Assembly: GCA_024693845.1 (NCBI GenBank)
Contig: JAILKJ010000067.1
Location: forward strand, 1 to 64,000
Reading direction: 5' to 3'
Source: Lachnospiraceae bacterium
GTDB taxonomy: Bacteria; Bacillota; Clostridia; Lachnospirales; Lachnospiraceae
DNA: 64,000 nucleotides
Shown here: positions 1 to 8,675 of the stretch, one piece after another
Numbering within the stretch: the first letter of the stretch is position 1
How the letters are laid out: each line of letters opens with the position of its first letter
The notes under the pieces: model-generated
What the model was told of the DNA's origin: nothing
Database searches by the model: none
Seen by the model: the letters and a program-made list of their open reading frames with translations, nothing else
Position numbers and translations under genes: made by a program

Positions 1-93
1 TTCCAGAGACTCGATCTGCATCCCGTTGACCGTCGCAAACCTGTCCCCCTTAAAAAACTCTCTTGCCTCTTCCAAGGATCCGAATGTTCCCAT
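1..93 (-). CDS. Probable PaaI-type hotdog thioesterase, N-terminus only
   Basis: Only the first 31 codons are inside the window. They read MGTFGSLEEAREFFKGDR and then FATVNGMQIESLE. An opening of the type 'LEEAREFF..DRFA..NGM' is what I recall for PaaI-family hotdog acyl-CoA thioesterases of Lachnospiraceae, which hydrolyse (aryl)acyl-CoA in the cytosol. No catalytic residue falls in the visible part, so the name rests on N-terminal resemblance. The start is ATG at 93 with a good Shine-Dalgarno (GGAGAAAGGGG) about 7 nt upstream. A SigA-like promoter sits about 35 nt before it, so it seems to be monocistronic or first in an operon. Confidence 0.45.
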   Translation of the reverse strand, partial: MGTFGSLEEAREFFKGDRFATVNGMQIESLE

Positions 94-128
94 TGTTTAT
101 CCCCTTTCTCCATGCATTATTCTAATCC

Positions 129-157
129 ATTCTGTACCACTTTCAGAGAGGTGTCAA
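129..157 (-). promoter_or_regulatory. Candidate SigA promoter of the thioesterase gene
   Basis: On the minus strand TTGACA (152-157) is separated by 17 nt from CAGAAT (129-134). The -35 is perfect and the -10 is weak. It lies upstream of the ATG at 93. Confidence 0.45.
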
Positions 158-183
158 GGAAATATATACCGCCTGCTGTCATG

Positions 184-230
184 CAAAAAATCCGCAGTAA
201 AACAGGCCGATCCCAAATGGGACCGGCCTG
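184..230 (-). terminator. Rho-independent terminator of the secreted-protein pair
   Basis: Arms CAGGCCG (203-209) and CGGCCTG (224-230) frame an inner TCCC/GGGA stem. On the minus strand the hairpin is followed by TTTTACTGCGG and then TTTTTT. It lies 23 bp after the stop of the gene ending at 253. Confidence 0.75.
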
Positions 231-252
231 CGGTGTTCAGATACTCAGTTCA

Positions 253-1119
253 TCATTTCTTATTGTAGAAATAGATATAGTACCAATCAGTTCCTTTTTC
301 TTTCGTCTTCTTATTCGTGTAATAGATATATAATCTCGTCGACAACATCATCGGATTATGATAAGTGCTCTCAGTGTAGTTGTTTGAAGCGCCATAGGGA
401 GAAGTATACTTCATCACCTGCGTTCCCTTGATCGCACTGGTAACGGAAATTTTCTTATTGTTCTTAATGGTCTTGGTTACCGGCATACCGTTCTTCTTGT
501 AGGTGGTCACCTCGATCTTATCCAGCTTATAACCTTTATTCATCTTAATCTTAAGCTTGCCGGATTTTTTCGTGGTGTATGCCATGTTATTCTCAACTAA
601 CACACCTTTGTCGTTCTCTTTTAACGGACCTCCGGTGACGTATTGACTGCCATACTTAACGTACTTGATTGGATAAGTATACTCCTTAGCGGTAACCGTA
701 AAGCTCTTGGTTTCAACCTTCTTGCCATCCTTATCAAGAACATCAAAAGATATCTTGGCCTTACCCTTTTTCTTTGCATAATAACCGATGCTGTAGCCCG
801 ATACGCTCTTAGTACCATCATATTCCTGGAACCTCTTCTGGGTCAGTTTCACTTTAAACTTCTTATTGTTGCACTTCACATTGCTGACATAAGGATACTG
901 CGAGGTAACATATATACTCGCATTTCCGCCGCCGCCACCGGTCTGTTTACTGGTGATATAAGAGGACAAGGGTGAGATCTGGCTGTCATAGGAATAGCTA
1001 ATTCCATAACTGTCAGAATCCACATTGACCCAATCTGCTTTAACATTCATCGGGATGATCGCCACGGCCACCGCCAGTAACAATCCGCTGATCACTGAAA
1101 AAATTTTGCTCTTCTTCAT
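253..1119 (-). CDS. Secreted protein of unknown function, paralogue of the next gene
   Basis: A 288-residue protein with a clear Sec signal peptide (MKKSKIFSVISGLLLAVAVA..NVKA) and a lysine- and tyrosine-rich mature part. Residues about 110-260 look beta-rich and Ig-like. They share the pattern KKSGK-K-K--MNK-YKL-KIEV with the protein encoded just upstream, and both end in a Y-Y/YIEY-type strand, so the two are tandem paralogues. The start is taken at 1119 rather than at the in-frame ATG at 1137, because AGGAG lies 7 nt before 1119. No catalytic motif, LPXTG sorting signal or lipobox is visible. A role as an exported surface or matrix protein is inference only. It is co-transcribed with the upstream paralogue and followed by a terminator. 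Confidence 0.75.
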   Translation of the reverse strand: MKKSKIFSVISGLLLAVAVAIIPMNVKADWVNVDSDSYGISYSYDSQISPLSSYITSKQTGGGGGNASIYVTSQYPYVSNVKCNNKKFKVKLTQKRFQEYDGTKSVSGYSIGYYAKKKGKAKISFDVLDKDGKKVETKSFTVTAKEYTYPIKYVKYGSQYVTGGPLKENDKGVLVENNMAYTTKKSGKLKIKMNKGYKLDKIEVTTYKKNGMPVTKTIKNNKKISVTSAIKGTQVMKYTSPYGASNNYTESTYHNPMMLSTRLYIYYTNKKTKEKGTDWYYIYFYNKK

Positions 1120-1137
1120 TTTCTGCTCTCCTTTCAC

Positions 1138-2103
1138 TTATTTCAGATACTCGATATACATAACATCCGTCGATTCCTGACCGGTCAGAGTATCTAAATA
1201 TGTGATCCTGACAGCCGTGATCGGATACATTCTGTCGGTTTCATATGTATACTTGTAACTTGAATACTTTTCCGTGACCGTCTGCTTATTTTTCAGATTA
1301 AGCTTCAGCTTCTTACCGTTCGAAAACTTCTTCCAGGTAAAATCATCATCGGAATAGTTCCAGCCGTCAGCAGATTCAGAAGTATAATCCCTCGGGGTTC
1401 CCACCTCTATCTTCTTCAGCTTATAGGTTTTATTCATTACAACCTTAAACTTTCCGCTCTTTTTGTTTGAAGATGTGGAATAAAACGAGCCATAAAACTT
1501 CTGGTCAGCATATTTAATGGACTTGAAGGGGCCATAAGTAGCATAAACCTTAATATTCTTCGTGCAAAGCGTCTTTTTACCCTTTTTGATCTTTACAGTG
1601 ACGGTATAGGTTCCTTCCTTCTTGGCATACATGTCGATACCAAACTGAGACAGGAACTTCTTGTCCTTCAACTTTTCGTTATAGATTGTTTTTTCCTTTT
1701 TGCTATCCCACCAACTCGTATTGTAATAAGCACTATAATACTGATCCTTACCGCTAATTGATTTAACATAGGATTTCTTCACCAGAAGATCATCACTGCT
1801 GGAAGAAACAGTGACCGTAGCCTTGGGAGCTACATATAATCTTGTTCTGTATGAAGTATAAACACCCATACGGTTCTTATAGGTGTAAGTAGAACTGGAA
1901 CCATATTGACTCGTATCATAACCGGATGCAGCATTAATACTTTCTGCATAGATGCGCTTTACAGGCTCCCACACGACACCTTTCTTAGAATCGTACTTGT
2001 AAGTACTCTTTGCCTGTGCACTCACTCCGCCGAGCATAGCGACTGCTACAAAGGCGATCACCAGCGACATGAGAGAACGCATAATTTTGTTCTTTGTTTT
2101 CAT
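1138..2103 (-). CDS. Secreted protein of unknown function, paralogue of the gene at 253-1119
   Basis: A 321-residue exported protein. The signal peptide runs MKTKNKIMRSLMSLVIAFVA up to about SAQA-KST. The mature part is rich in Tyr, Ser, Lys and Thr, with alternating hydrophobic and polar residues as in beta-sandwich Ig-like folds. The block KKSGKFKVVMNKTYKLKKIEV matches the paralogue downstream, from which only 18 bp separate it. The start is supported by AAAGGAGG about 6 nt before the ATG. No enzyme motif or anchoring signal is seen. The family is not recognised. The tandem copy suggests recent duplication and diversification of a secreted structural protein. Confidence 0.75.
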   Translation of the reverse strand: MKTKNKIMRSLMSLVIAFVAVAMLGGVSAQAKSTYKYDSKKGVVWEPVKRIYAESINAASGYDTSQYGSSSTYTYKNRMGVYTSYRTRLYVAPKATVTVSSSSDDLLVKKSYVKSISGKDQYYSAYYNTSWWDSKKEKTIYNEKLKDKKFLSQFGIDMYAKKEGTYTVTVKIKKGKKTLCTKNIKVYATYGPFKSIKYADQKFYGSFYSTSSNKKSGKFKVVMNKTYKLKKIEVGTPRDYTSESADGWNYSDDDFTWKKFSNGKKLKLNLKNKQTVTEKYSSYKYTYETDRMYPITAVRITYLDTLTGQESTDVMYIEYLK

Positions 2104-2160
2104 GTTGTTCCTCCTTTTATACTTTGATTGTGCCGATCAGATAAATCGTCACCCTCCTGT

Positions 2161-2169
2161 ATTTTAGCA
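2161..2169 (-). promoter_or_regulatory. Possible extended -10 promoter of the secreted pair
   Basis: TGC-TAAAAT reads on the minus strand 58 nt before the ATG at 2103. No good -35 is seen. Upstream, between about 2170 and 2240, two copies of a CAAAATG core (TGACGCAAAATGTG and TGTGCAAAATGACG) could bind a regulator. Confidence 0.35.
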
Positions 2170-2302
2170 CAAACTGACGCAAAATGTGATAATTCTGTGA
2201 ACAGTTTTTGGATTTTGTGCAAAATGACGAAATTATCAACTTACAATTGCCACCAGGAACTATTATGTAAACCGCATCCTGCGCGTTACAATATTATCCA
2301 CT

Positions 2303-2343
2303 CAAAACAAAACGGGCGGAGTGACACGATCACTCCGCCCGTT
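2303..2343 (-). terminator. Terminator of the pilus assembly operon
   Basis: A perfect 13-bp stem, AACGGGCGGAGTG (2311-2323) against CACTCCGCCCGTT (2331-2343), with a 7-nt loop. On the minus strand it is followed by TTGTTTTGAG. It lies 38 bp after the pilB stop codon. Confidence 0.8.
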
Positions 2344-2380
2344 CTTTCTTCTGTATTTTCTTCTCAGCCAAAGCAATCTC

Positions 2381-4069
2381 TTAGTCGAAGTATGCCACTC
2401 TCCTGAACTCTTCCATAGTGGTAACCCCTTGTTCCACAAGTTCGATGCAGGAATCCTTCAGGGTCTTCATGTTCTGGTAACGGATCGCGTAGTCTTTCAA
2501 CTCTTCCGTAGTGGCACCCTTTGCGATCATCTCACGGATCGGCTTGTCAACCAGCAGGATCTCATGGATGGAAACACGGCCGCTGTAGCCTGTGTTGTTG
2601 CAGTGTGCACAACCTCTTGCGATCTTCACCACAGGGATGTCTTTTCCTACGTACTGACGCTCAGCCTCATTCAGCGTCCCTTCCACGCAGCAGTGGGGGC
2701 ACACCTTTCTGACCAGACGCTGGGCAATGATACCGTCAAGGGCACTTGCCAGCATGTAGGGCTCGATCCCCATGTCCACCAGACGGATAACGGAGGATGC
2801 CGCATCGTTGGTATGGAGGGTGGAAAGCACCAGGTGTCCGGTGATAGCCGCTCTGACGGAGATCATGGCGGTTTCGGTATCACGGGTCTCACCAACCATG
2901 ATGATATCCGGATCCTGACGGAGCAGTGCCCTCAGACCAACCTCAAAGGTAAGGCCTGCCACTGGATGTACCTGCATCTGATTGAGTCTGGGCAGGTTCT
3001 TCTCCACGGGATCCTCGATGGTGGAGATGTTCACGGGCTTCTTGGAAAGCTCTGCCAGCATCATATACAGGGTCGTGGACTTACCGGAACCGGTAGGTCC
3101 TGTCATGTAGATGATACCGTTCAGGGACTGCAGCATCTTCTGCACTTTTTCATAATTCTCAAGATTCATACCGAAGGTATCGGAATGATCGATCTGCGCA
3201 TTGCTGGCCAGAAGCCTCAGCACCGCTTTCTCACCGAAGGTGGTGGGAATAAGGGATACACGGACATTGGCGATCTGGTTCTGGATCCTGGCACGGAAAT
3301 GTCCGTCCTGGGGAACTCTGCGCTCTGCGATATCCAGCTCTGCCATGATCTTGATACGGGCGATCAGGGAGGCGTGGATATTTTTCTGCAGTGTTACATA
3401 GTCTACCATGGCGCCGTCGATACGCATGCGAACCATGGTATTTTTCTCAAAGGGTTCGATATGGATATCGGAAACGTTATCCAGATACGCTTTCTCCAAA
3501 AGGCTGTTCACCAGGTTGATGATGGGGGTATCGTCATCACCGTCGGAGGTATCGATGACCATCTCATCCACTTCCCCGGAGGTCTGCGCCAGGTTCGCCG
3601 CATTGACGGCCTTCTTAGCCGAAACCTCTGCGTAGTAGTATTGGATCGCATTTTTCAGCGGTTCGATCTCAGACAAAAAGAGCTGGATGTTACGTCCGCT
3701 GGTCTGGCGGATATCCTCGATGCCGTACAGATCCAGAGGATCGTTGACCACAAGCTGGAGCTGGTCGTTTTCCAGTCCCAGGGGCATCATGTTGTACTTC
3801 TCAGCCAGCTGCTCGGGGATGAGGCGGATCGCATCCATGTCCACCCGTCGGCTGGAGATCTCGATCACCTCGATATTCAGACGCTCAGCCAGCGCCGAAA
3901 GCATCTGCCGCTCGGAGATAAAACCCAGCGTGATGAGGATCGCACCGATACGCTCTCCTTTATGCTCTTTCTGATAGGCCAGCGCCTGTCCGAGCTGATC
4001 ATCCGTGATATACCCCATCTCAATGAGGGTATCGCCTAGTCTCAGTTTTCGAATAATACTGGTATCCAT
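2381..4069 (-). CDS. pilB: Type IV pilus extension ATPase PilB (GspE family)
   Basis: A 562-residue cytoplasmic hexameric ATPase that powers pilin polymerisation. The N-terminus (1-150) looks like an MshEN-type domain (LGDTLIEMGYIT...LGFIS), which in some relatives binds c-di-GMP. The ATPase core has Walker A GPTGSGKS (324-331), an Asp box STIEDPVE (349-356), Walker B DPDIIMVGE (386-394) and a His box TGHLVLSTLHTN (410-421). Four cysteines (C457, C460, C487, C490) form the usual zinc site. The length is typical for PilB/GspE and longer than PilT. It is the last gene of the assembly operon, 39 bp after pilO. No PilT retraction ATPase is seen nearby, so retraction is either encoded elsewhere or absent. 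Confidence 0.95.
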   Translation of the reverse strand: MDTSIIRKLRLGDTLIEMGYITDDQLGQALAYQKEHKGERIGAILITLGFISERQMLSALAERLNIEVIEISSRRVDMDAIRLIPEQLAEKYNMMPLGLENDQLQLVVNDPLDLYGIEDIRQTSGRNIQLFLSEIEPLKNAIQYYYAEVSAKKAVNAANLAQTSGEVDEMVIDTSDGDDDTPIINLVNSLLEKAYLDNVSDIHIEPFEKNTMVRMRIDGAMVDYVTLQKNIHASLIARIKIMAELDIAERRVPQDGHFRARIQNQIANVRVSLIPTTFGEKAVLRLLASNAQIDHSDTFGMNLENYEKVQKMLQSLNGIIYMTGPTGSGKSTTLYMMLAELSKKPVNISTIEDPVEKNLPRLNQMQVHPVAGLTFEVGLRALLRQDPDIIMVGETRDTETAMISVRAAITGHLVLSTLHTNDAASSVIRLVDMGIEPYMLASALDGIIAQRLVRKVCPHCCVEGTLNEAERQYVGKDIPVVKIARGCAHCNNTGYSGRVSIHEILLVDKPIREMIAKGATTEELKDYAIRYQNMKTLKDSCIELVEQGVTTMEEFRRVAYFD

Positions 4070-4108
4070 CCGTTCCTCCTTTATCGCGAACGTATTCCGA
4101 AGTACCTT

Positions 4109-4912
4109 TTACTCCTCTGCTTCCTGCTCCTGCGAAATCTCCGGCTCCACATAAGCATCCGCATCATACATCAGCACCTGAAGATTTACATCCAGCTGCC
4201 TGTCATTCTCCGTCAGCTCCACCAGCTGTCCGTCCACATAGGAAAAGCCGAGAGAATCCACGGTGCTGTAGCCATAGCTGATCACCCGAAGGGACTGATC
4301 CTTAAACAGCTGATCCATCAGGTCCTTCAGCTGGCTCTCTTTTCCGTAGGCCGTCAGATTCACTGAAGCCGCATACACACCGGAAAGTGCCGTATCCGTA
4401 ACCAGGTTGGAATTCTGTTCCAGATCCACGCTCCCGCTGGCAAGTCCCTGGGTAAAGGCCTCTATCTGTGCCTCATCCGGGGTTCCGACCTCCGTGCCGC
4501 TCACCTCCTGCTCTGCCTGACGGGCAGCTTCTTCGGAAAACTGATAGGGCGGAAGGGAAATAGGATCGTTTGGCATATCGATGAAAAGATTCACCGCCTT
4601 CAGCCCCCTGCTCAGCACATAGCCCGTAAGCAGCTCATCCACCTTGGTGGATTCCATCTTGGGATAGTAGCGCGTTGCATACAGATCCACTTTTTCCTGG
4701 ATCTTGTCCTTATATTCGTTGACCAGCGCTTTTCTGCTGATCTTCTGCTCGATCATATCGTGGGTTGCCTGCTCGGTCTCGATCTGCTTGTTGGTCTCAC
4801 GGATCCTGCGGAAGGTGGGACGGATGGCTATGATCACGAAGGAAAAAATGATCACGATGTAGCCGAGCATGTATAACAGCTTTTTATCTCTTTCGGTCAT
4901 ATTCGTAGTCAT
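4109..4912 (-). CDS. pilO: PilO-like pilus alignment protein
   Basis: A 267-residue bitopic membrane protein: a short cytoplasmic N-terminus, one transmembrane helix at about 11-30 (LLYMLGYIVIIFSFVIIAI), a coiled coil (about 35-75) and an extracytoplasmic alpha/beta domain. This is the architecture of PilO/GspM-like proteins, which pair with PilN to link PilM and the ATPase to the pilus platform. Sequence identity to PilO is low and the name depends on topology and position. It overlaps the PilM/N fusion gene by 4 bp (ATGA, 4909-4912), which implies translational coupling. The acidic tail EISQEQEAEE is poorly conserved in such proteins. Confidence 0.75.
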   Translation of the reverse strand: MTTNMTERDKKLLYMLGYIVIIFSFVIIAIRPTFRRIRETNKQIETEQATHDMIEQKISRKALVNEYKDKIQEKVDLYATRYYPKMESTKVDELLTGYVLSRGLKAVNLFIDMPNDPISLPPYQFSEEAARQAEQEVSGTEVGTPDEAQIEAFTQGLASGSVDLEQNSNLVTDTALSGVYAASVNLTAYGKESQLKDLMDQLFKDQSLRVISYGYSTVDSLGFSYVDGQLVELTENDRQLDVNLQVLMYDADAYVEPEISQEQEAEE

Positions 4913-6456
4913 TGCTGCACCTCCGTTTCTTCCTCTTCACTCTGAGCTGCGGAAGGATCGGCCTGAATAACGGGAACCACGTCTCTGCCCGCACTTTCCG
5001 AAAGGGTACAGGATAAAAGTGCCGTCCACTGGGTACCGTCCGCGTTTTCACCGGTCTCGGTATAACCCTTGTAATCCACACTGCTGAAGATGCTCTCCGA
5101 CTTCAGTCTGTTGATGAATTCGTTCAGCAACGTTACATCGTTGAAGGCGGTGGTAAAGGACAGCTGGCCGGACTCGGCATCATAGCCTGTGATCTCGGCA
5201 TTGCCCACACCTGCGGCATCCTGACGGATCACGGACCAGACATTGCTCACCGCCGCCGGGTAGGAATTCAGGTCTGCTTCAAGAGCCTTGAGACCGCCGT
5301 AGTGCTGACCTAAGATCGCCACACGCTCTGCCGCCATATCGTATTCGATGGCTGCAAATTTATTCTCGGGATTGGTATTGTAATCTTCCAGCTCCTTTAA
5401 GTAATTCTTTCGGGACTGGCTGAAAAACAGCATATAGAAGGTAATGATCGCCATTACAAGCGCCGTGGCCAGATAAGGCACATACAGCTTCATGATCTTT
5501 TCCTGGCGGATCTGCTTTTCGCTCTTTTCTTTCTTGATGGATTTGAGAATGTTGATATGGTCCGTTCTGGGGATCAGCCCCGCTGCCGGGTACACCAGGG
5601 TATCAAGGGGTCTTCCGCTGGCGGTTACGTTCACACCCTTTAAGCTGATCAGCTCACCCACCACTACCGGGTTGGAAAGGGTATCCGAGATTGCCTTGGA
5701 GCAGATGGAATCGTCAGTGGAATCCATGCCTGCCAGATAAATGGTGGAAATGGGATCCTCCAGCTTCTGAGACTTGGAGAACTGATCGATCTGATTGATG
5801 ATCTTGGCCACTTCCCGACCGTACTCAGCCGTACCCGCTTCGCTGAACACACGGGTCGAAGTTGAATAATAATACTGTCCTTTTACGAAGAAGATGGCCG
5901 TAATGGTCATGCCGTCACGGATCAGGATCACGCAGTTTTCGCTCTGGGCAAAGCCGGTCTTACGGAACAGGTTGATAGCCGAACCCACACCGCTGAACAC
6001 GCCGCTTAAGGAAATGCCCGCTGCCGAGAATACCTGCAGATAGCTGTTCAAGAACTCGGTATCCGTGATCTCGGCACAGACCTTCGAGGTCTTGCTTTTC
6101 TTATCCCGGCTGATGCGGTAAAAGCCCAAGATCTGCTCCTCTTCCCGCTCGATATATTCTCTTTTCAGATACTCCAGGGTTTTGCCTGAGCTCATTAAGG
6201 GAACATCGGGCACACGGACCTTGATCTGAGGCGTATTTACCACCAGATCGATATCCTTGTTGGGAAGCTTATGGCGATACCAGAAATGCTTGAGTGCATC
6301 GATCAGTGACTGTCCGTCCGTGATAACGCCGTTCAGGACGCTGCCTTCCGGCACCTCCATGGAATAGAAGTGCTTAACGGACAGGCCTTTTTCCGTGCCG
6401 CTTCCCAGCAGAACCTGCACATCCGTATTCGATAGATAAACCGTTACCTGTGACAT
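4909..6456 (-). CDS. PilM-PilN fusion protein of the pilus platform
   Basis: 515 residues that join two usually separate pilus proteins. Residues 1-300 look like PilM, the actin-like cytoplasmic ATP-binding protein: IRDGMTITAIFF and YLAGMDSTDDS resemble its phosphate and adenosine loops. A basic linker (303-322) leads to a single transmembrane helix at about 325-345. A PilN-like coiled coil and alpha/beta domain follow (350-490), then an acidic tail. In separate form PilM binds the N-terminal tail of PilN, so fusion makes that contact permanent. The gene lies 27 bp after pilC and overlaps pilO by 4 bp. Assignment follows from domain order and context. Confidence 0.8.
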   Translation of the reverse strand: MSQVTVYLSNTDVQVLLGSGTEKGLSVKHFYSMEVPEGSVLNGVITDGQSLIDALKHFWYRHKLPNKDIDLVVNTPQIKVRVPDVPLMSSGKTLEYLKREYIEREEEQILGFYRISRDKKSKTSKVCAEITDTEFLNSYLQVFSAAGISLSGVFSGVGSAINLFRKTGFAQSENCVILIRDGMTITAIFFVKGQYYYSTSTRVFSEAGTAEYGREVAKIINQIDQFSKSQKLEDPISTIYLAGMDSTDDSICSKAISDTLSNPVVVGELISLKGVNVTASGRPLDTLVYPAAGLIPRTDHINILKSIKKEKSEKQIRQEKIMKLYVPYLATALVMAIITFYMLFFSQSRKNYLKELEDYNTNPENKFAAIEYDMAAERVAILGQHYGGLKALEADLNSYPAAVSNVWSVIRQDAAGVGNAEITGYDAESGQLSFTTAFNDVTLLNEFINRLKSESIFSSVDYKGYTETGENADGTQWTALLSCTLSESAGRDVVPVIQADPSAAQSEEEETEVQQ

Positions 6457-6483
6457 ACTCCCTCCTGTTAAAAAAGTCTTCTG

Positions 6484-7683
6484 TCAGCTGTTAGCTCCGA
6501 TATAATTGTAGGACTGATAGATCGGCGTGATCACGGAGATCATGATGAAGCCCACCAAAGCAGCCATAACAAAGATCATCACCGGCTCGATCAGGGCCAC
6601 CATCTGTCCGATGGCTCTCTCTGATTCAAACTCCAGGTCTCCCGCCAGGGACTCCAGCATGGAATCCAGGGATCCGGCTTCCTCTCCCACCTTAACGGAG
6701 GAGATCATCTTATTGATAAAACCATCCACTTTACCCAGGGAATAGGACAGTGTCTCGCCCGCCTGGGTATCGGCAATGACCTGGGCGAACTGGGATTCGA
6801 TATAGGAATTACCGATGGTGTTTCGCGCGATCTGCAGGCAGCTGATGATGGGGATTCCCGATGTGTACAGCGATGCCATGGTACGGGCAAAACGAGCCGT
6901 ATAGATAACCTTCATCAATCGGCCGATCTTCGGAAGATGGATCAGCGTTCTGTCCAGGATATATTGCACTTTGGGTATTTTTTTCAAAAAATACCAGGCC
7001 ACATACACGCAGATACAAAAGATGATGATAGCAAAGAAGTGATTCTTAAAGAAAGCACTGATGGCCATCATGATCCGCGTCGGGGTAGGCAGGACGGGCA
7101 TCGAGGAAAAGAGCTCGTCAAACTGCGGCATTACATAACCGAAGATAATGGCGATCACGATCACCAGGACTACCATCAGGATCTTGGGATAAGTGGTGGC
7201 GCTTTTGATCTTGGCATTGAGGTGATCTTCCTTGGCATACTGATCGGCGATCTTCAGTGCGGTGCTATCCATATTACCGCTGGATTCCGCAGCACGGAAC
7301 ATATTGATCATCAACGGCGGGAACACGCCGCCCAGCTTCTCCATTGCCTCGGAAAAGGGCACGCCCTGCATTACGTTGGCCGTGATGGTACCGTATACCG
7401 CCTTCTCATAGGCAGTGGCAGCCTCATCCTCGGATAGCATCTGCAGTGCACGCACCAGCGTTACGCCGGAACGGAGCAGTGTTCCGATCTGGCGGGCATA
7501 CTCGGCCAGTACCTTGGCGGAAAAAGGCTTGTAGTACTTCTTGTCCTCTTCGCCTTTGGCATCCAGCAGCATCAGGTCCTTCATCTTCAGACGATTGTGA
7601 AGATCCTGCTGATCCACTGCATTCATGCTGCCTGATACGATCTTACCGTCAGCAGTCTGCGCCCGGTATTTGTAATTGGCCAT
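6484..7683 (-). CDS. pilC: Type IV pilus inner-membrane platform protein PilC (GspF family)
   Basis: 399 residues with the duplicated GspF domain. The first copy (about 60-185, ARQIGTLLRSGVTLVRAL) and the second (about 265-390, ARTMASLYTSGIPIISCL) are each followed by membrane helices (about 165-190, 212-232 and 368-392). The protein is the polytopic platform on which PilB turns and from which pilin subunits are pulled out of the membrane. The N-terminal YKYRAQTADGKIVSG motif is typical of the family. Length and organisation are normal. It lies between pilD and the pilM/N fusion with 27-35 bp gaps, as expected for one operon. Confidence 0.95.
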   Translation of the reverse strand: MANYKYRAQTADGKIVSGSMNAVDQQDLHNRLKMKDLMLLDAKGEEDKKYYKPFSAKVLAEYARQIGTLLRSGVTLVRALQMLSEDEAATAYEKAVYGTITANVMQGVPFSEAMEKLGGVFPPLMINMFRAAESSGNMDSTALKIADQYAKEDHLNAKIKSATTYPKILMVVLVIVIAIIFGYVMPQFDELFSSMPVLPTPTRIMMAISAFFKNHFFAIIIFCICVYVAWYFLKKIPKVQYILDRTLIHLPKIGRLMKVIYTARFARTMASLYTSGIPIISCLQIARNTIGNSYIESQFAQVIADTQAGETLSYSLGKVDGFINKMISSVKVGEEAGSLDSMLESLAGDLEFESERAIGQMVALIEPVMIFVMAALVGFIMISVITPIYQSYNYIGANS

Positions 7684-7718
7684 CTGTCATCCTCCATCTT
7701 GCAGATCAGTCGTTTATC

Positions 7719-8660
7719 TCAAAAGAATAATCCCCTGCTCAGTGCCCAGTAGCCGTCCAGCAGACTCTGTCCGCAGACCGCTGCGATCATTACGCCCAGG
7801 CACAGGAAAGGTCCGAAGGCAAAGTGTTCTTTTCTGCCGGCTTTCTTGGCCGCCAGCAAAACCACCGCATAAATGCCCCCTGTGACGATCCCCAAAAAGC
7901 CTGCCACCAGCGTAAGCTTCCAGCCCAGCATAAGTCCCGCGCCCACCATGAGTTTCACGTCTCCTCCTCCGAAGGCGCCCGGAACAGCCAGGATCATCAG
8001 AAACATCGGAAGGGAAAGGGTTACCATCCCGATGAGATGTTCAACGATACCCACGTCATTCAACAGCAGGGCCCCCGCGATTCCCAGCACAAGCATTGCC
8101 GCGGAAAGTCCGTTGGGTATGATCATGGTCTGCGCGTCGATCAGCGTGACCAGAAACAGCAGACACAGGGTCAGAAACATCACGATCAATACGCCGAAGT
8201 CCCTTAGATCCATGCCGGCAGTAATAGCTACCACGTTTCGCAGCTCAAAGCCGGTCTTCAACATAGGAAAAGCCCCGAACCGGAAAAAGATCAGCTCAAA
8301 CAGCAATCCTCCCGCCAGCTCCGCCACCAGCTGACGTCGCCGTATCTTGGCTTTGCACACCCGGCATCTGCCCTTTAAAAACAAAAAACTGAAAATGGGA
8401 ATCAGTTCATAAATCTTTAAGACCTGCCCGCAGGCATCGCAGACATAATCCCCCTTGAAAATCTCGCCAAACGGAAATTTGGCCGGCTGCCAAGTCTCCC
8501 CCTCAGAAGACTCGGCGGCCTTCTCCTGCGCCTCCTCCTGCTCTGTCAGCCAGGCTGAGATCCGCTCAGCCAACGCCAGTAAAAAGGAGAACGTCAGGGC
8601 TCCGATCAAAAACAGAAAAACAATTGTCAGGATCTGTAACAAAAGCTCCATGGAATTCAT
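7719..8660 (-). CDS. pilD: Prepilin peptidase / N-methyltransferase PilD (A24 family)
   Basis: 313 residues and about eight membrane helices. It cuts class-III prepilin signals after Gly and N-methylates the new residue. The two catalytic aspartates are D175 (LIDAQTMIIPNG) and D234 in GGGDVKLM. The N-terminal cytoplasmic loop has the C74-x2-C77 and C99-x2-C102 pairs of the methyltransferase half. A Glu/Ala-rich stretch (33-66) between the first helix and the first CxxC is an insertion relative to the usual short sequence. The start at 8660 has GGGTGA about 5 nt upstream; M4 is an alternative. Its substrates here would be the five prepilin-like proteins encoded between 9.4 and 23.3 kb. Confidence 0.95.
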   Translation of the reverse strand: MNSMELLLQILTIVFLFLIGALTFSFLLALAERISAWLTEQEEAQEKAAESSEGETWQPAKFPFGEIFKGDYVCDACGQVLKIYELIPIFSFLFLKGRCRVCKAKIRRRQLVAELAGGLLFELIFFRFGAFPMLKTGFELRNVVAITAGMDLRDFGVLIVMFLTLCLLFLVTLIDAQTMIIPNGLSAAMLVLGIAGALLLNDVGIVEHLIGMVTLSLPMFLMILAVPGAFGGGDVKLMVGAGLMLGWKLTLVAGFLGIVTGGIYAVVLLAAKKAGRKEHFAFGPFLCLGVMIAAVCGQSLLDGYWALSRGLFF

Positions 8661-8675
8661 CGCATCACCCGCCTG

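Noticed and set aside
2321-4039. A long open frame (572 codons) on the plus strand opposite pilB
   Set aside because: It is antisense to a clear PilB, has no ribosome site, and reads as a His/Asp/Gly/Leu-rich shadow of the codon pattern of the real gene.
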